Shown here in pieces: positions 63,501 through 64,000 of a stretch of DNA of 64,000 nucleotides (positions are counted from its first letter, which is position 1; every line of letters starts with the position of its first letter). Source of the stretch: Phanerochaete sordida (taxonomy: Eukaryota; Basidiomycota; Agaricomycetes; Polyporales; Phanerochaetaceae). Under the pieces are notes generated by a model. It made no database searches, was not told where the DNA came from, and worked only from the letters and a program-made list of their open reading frames with translations. A program made the translations under genes and the position numbers. Location: contig BPQB01000013.1 of assembly GCA_019973155.2 (NCBI GenBank), positions 372,001 through 436,000 of the forward strand, in the 5' to 3' direction.

Positions 63501-64000
63501 GAGAGCAAGGGTAGAACCGCGATGAGCGACAGGGGCTCGCTGGAAGGTTGACGTGGGGCGGAGCTGCGCGTTCTCAAGAGAGTCTGATCGCGACGGGGGA
63601 CGCAGGAGGACAGGTGAAGGCGTTGGGGAGTTCGCAGCGCTTCGACGCGCAGCCATCTCGCGGAACGCAGCGACTGAGATCCTCTGGGACGAGTCTGAGG
63701 CGACGCTGTTCCCTCTGGGGCGCGGAATGACTGGAGGTGCCAGCGAGGGGGACCCTGCTAAAGAGGAGTCAGGGGAGGGGCTCTCGGGACGTACATGCCG
63801 GAACGACTTGAGGTTGAATGATTCCGTGTTGAGGTCCACGCTGAGCGAAGGGGCGGCATCTGTCGGCTTGGACTTCTTACGCTCCCTGTGTGCCCACGAG
63901 AATAGTCCGCCTTGCTTCTTGGGCGCTGAGGGCAACTCAGTGCTCGGACGCTTGGTCGCACCATCCTGCATCTCCTGTGTTCCCGACGGCTGATCGCTGT
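60565..64000 (-). CDS. Large low-complexity protein with Met/Gly-rich tail (5' end outside window)
   Basis: The frame is open through the window edge; the first visible ATG is 63971 (MQDGATKRPSTELPSAPKKQ) but upstream codons (SDQPSGTQE) read as coding, so it is probably 5'-truncated here. Exon 1 (63100-64000) is Ser/Pro/Arg-rich with an acidic Ser cluster. Exon 2 (about 61390-63050) begins with Asp/Ser repeats and has many SP/TP sites and basic patches (ARKGHRRGPSVTF). Exon 3 (60565-61350) joins AKAAIE to LGKVVNGKITLEDDDEEDM and contains Met/Gly/Pro repeats (GMNMNMGMGMGGMPGM), NPMMNF and an end PPPSSFKPL. No globular domain visible. It probably is a disordered, phosphorylated scaffold; condensate formation is possible but untested. 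Family not recognised. Confidence 0.65.

Noticed and set aside
1..64000. CRISPR arrays, tRNA/rRNA genes, transposons with terminal repeats, bacterial-type operons
   Set aside because: Looked for and not seen. Gene structure is eukaryotic, repeats found are a gene-scale tandem duplication and short microsatellites only. A tRNA scan could not be run, so a missed tRNA gene is possible.

Overview
The window looks like nuclear chromosomal DNA of a filamentous basidiomycete, probably a white-rot polypore-type agaricomycete. It is GC-rich. Genes are compact, lie on both strands, and are cut by many short GT-AG introns (about 45-70 nt). The last exon of the second protease gene closely matches the C-terminus of polyporopepsin, an aspartic protease of polypore fungi. 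I saw no transposon, tRNA, rRNA or CRISPR array. Introns were placed by eye from splice signals and reading-frame continuity, so exon borders are models.

Layout. 0-4.3 kb: two tandem secreted aspartic proteases (minus). 5.6-6.5 kb: small protein with an NTF2/SnoaL-like feel. 6.7-10.6 kb: Lgl/Sro7-type exocytosis regulator (minus). 10.9-15.1 kb: long coiled-coil protein (minus). 15.4-19.6 kb: two genes of a CCCH-finger plus membrane-segment family (minus). 20.1-21.9 kb: arginine/serine-rich nuclear protein. 22.2-22.5 kb: very small gene. 23.1-26.9 kb: tandem pair of F-box proteins. 27-28.6 kb: pyrimidine/AT-rich island and a small gene. 29.4-30.8 kb: D-amino-acid-oxidase-like flavoenzyme. 31.4-38.4 kb: second cluster of the CCCH family (three genes plus a possible fragment), including a clean 2.4-kb tandem duplication. 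38.9-41.2 kb: Cdc4/Fbxw7-type F-box/WD40 protein. 41.6-42.4 kb: MARVEL-like membrane protein. 43.4-44.9 kb: poorly resolved gene with PH/RanBD-like repeats. 45.3-47.6 kb: malic enzyme. 48.1-48.9 kb: membrane-anchored LysM protein. 49.3-50.4 kb: U1A/U2B''-type spliceosomal protein. 50.7-51.4 kb: acidic protein. 52.1-54.7 kb: intronless four-domain RNA-repair enzyme. 54.8-56.1 kb: BTB protein (minus). 56.7-58.0 kb: adenosine kinase. 58.3-59.9 kb: C2H2 zinc-finger factor (minus). 60.6-64 kb: low-complexity protein running off the window edge (minus).

Two things stand out. (1) A single 867-residue polypeptide (52065-54668) combines a 2H phosphoesterase, a Cys-phosphatase, a P-loop polynucleotide-kinase-like domain and an Rnl2-like RNA ligase. 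This looks like a self-contained RNA end-healing and sealing enzyme with domain order opposite to the fungal tRNA ligase Trl1. (2) Five paralogs in two clusters share an architecture I do not recognise from any named family. Each has two CCCH fingers, all ten followed by the same H-[S/T/F]-L-x-D tail. Most also carry a PPxY-type motif and C-terminal hydrophobic segments. This looks like a lineage-expanded family of membrane-tethered zinc-finger proteins that may be ubiquitin-ligase clients.
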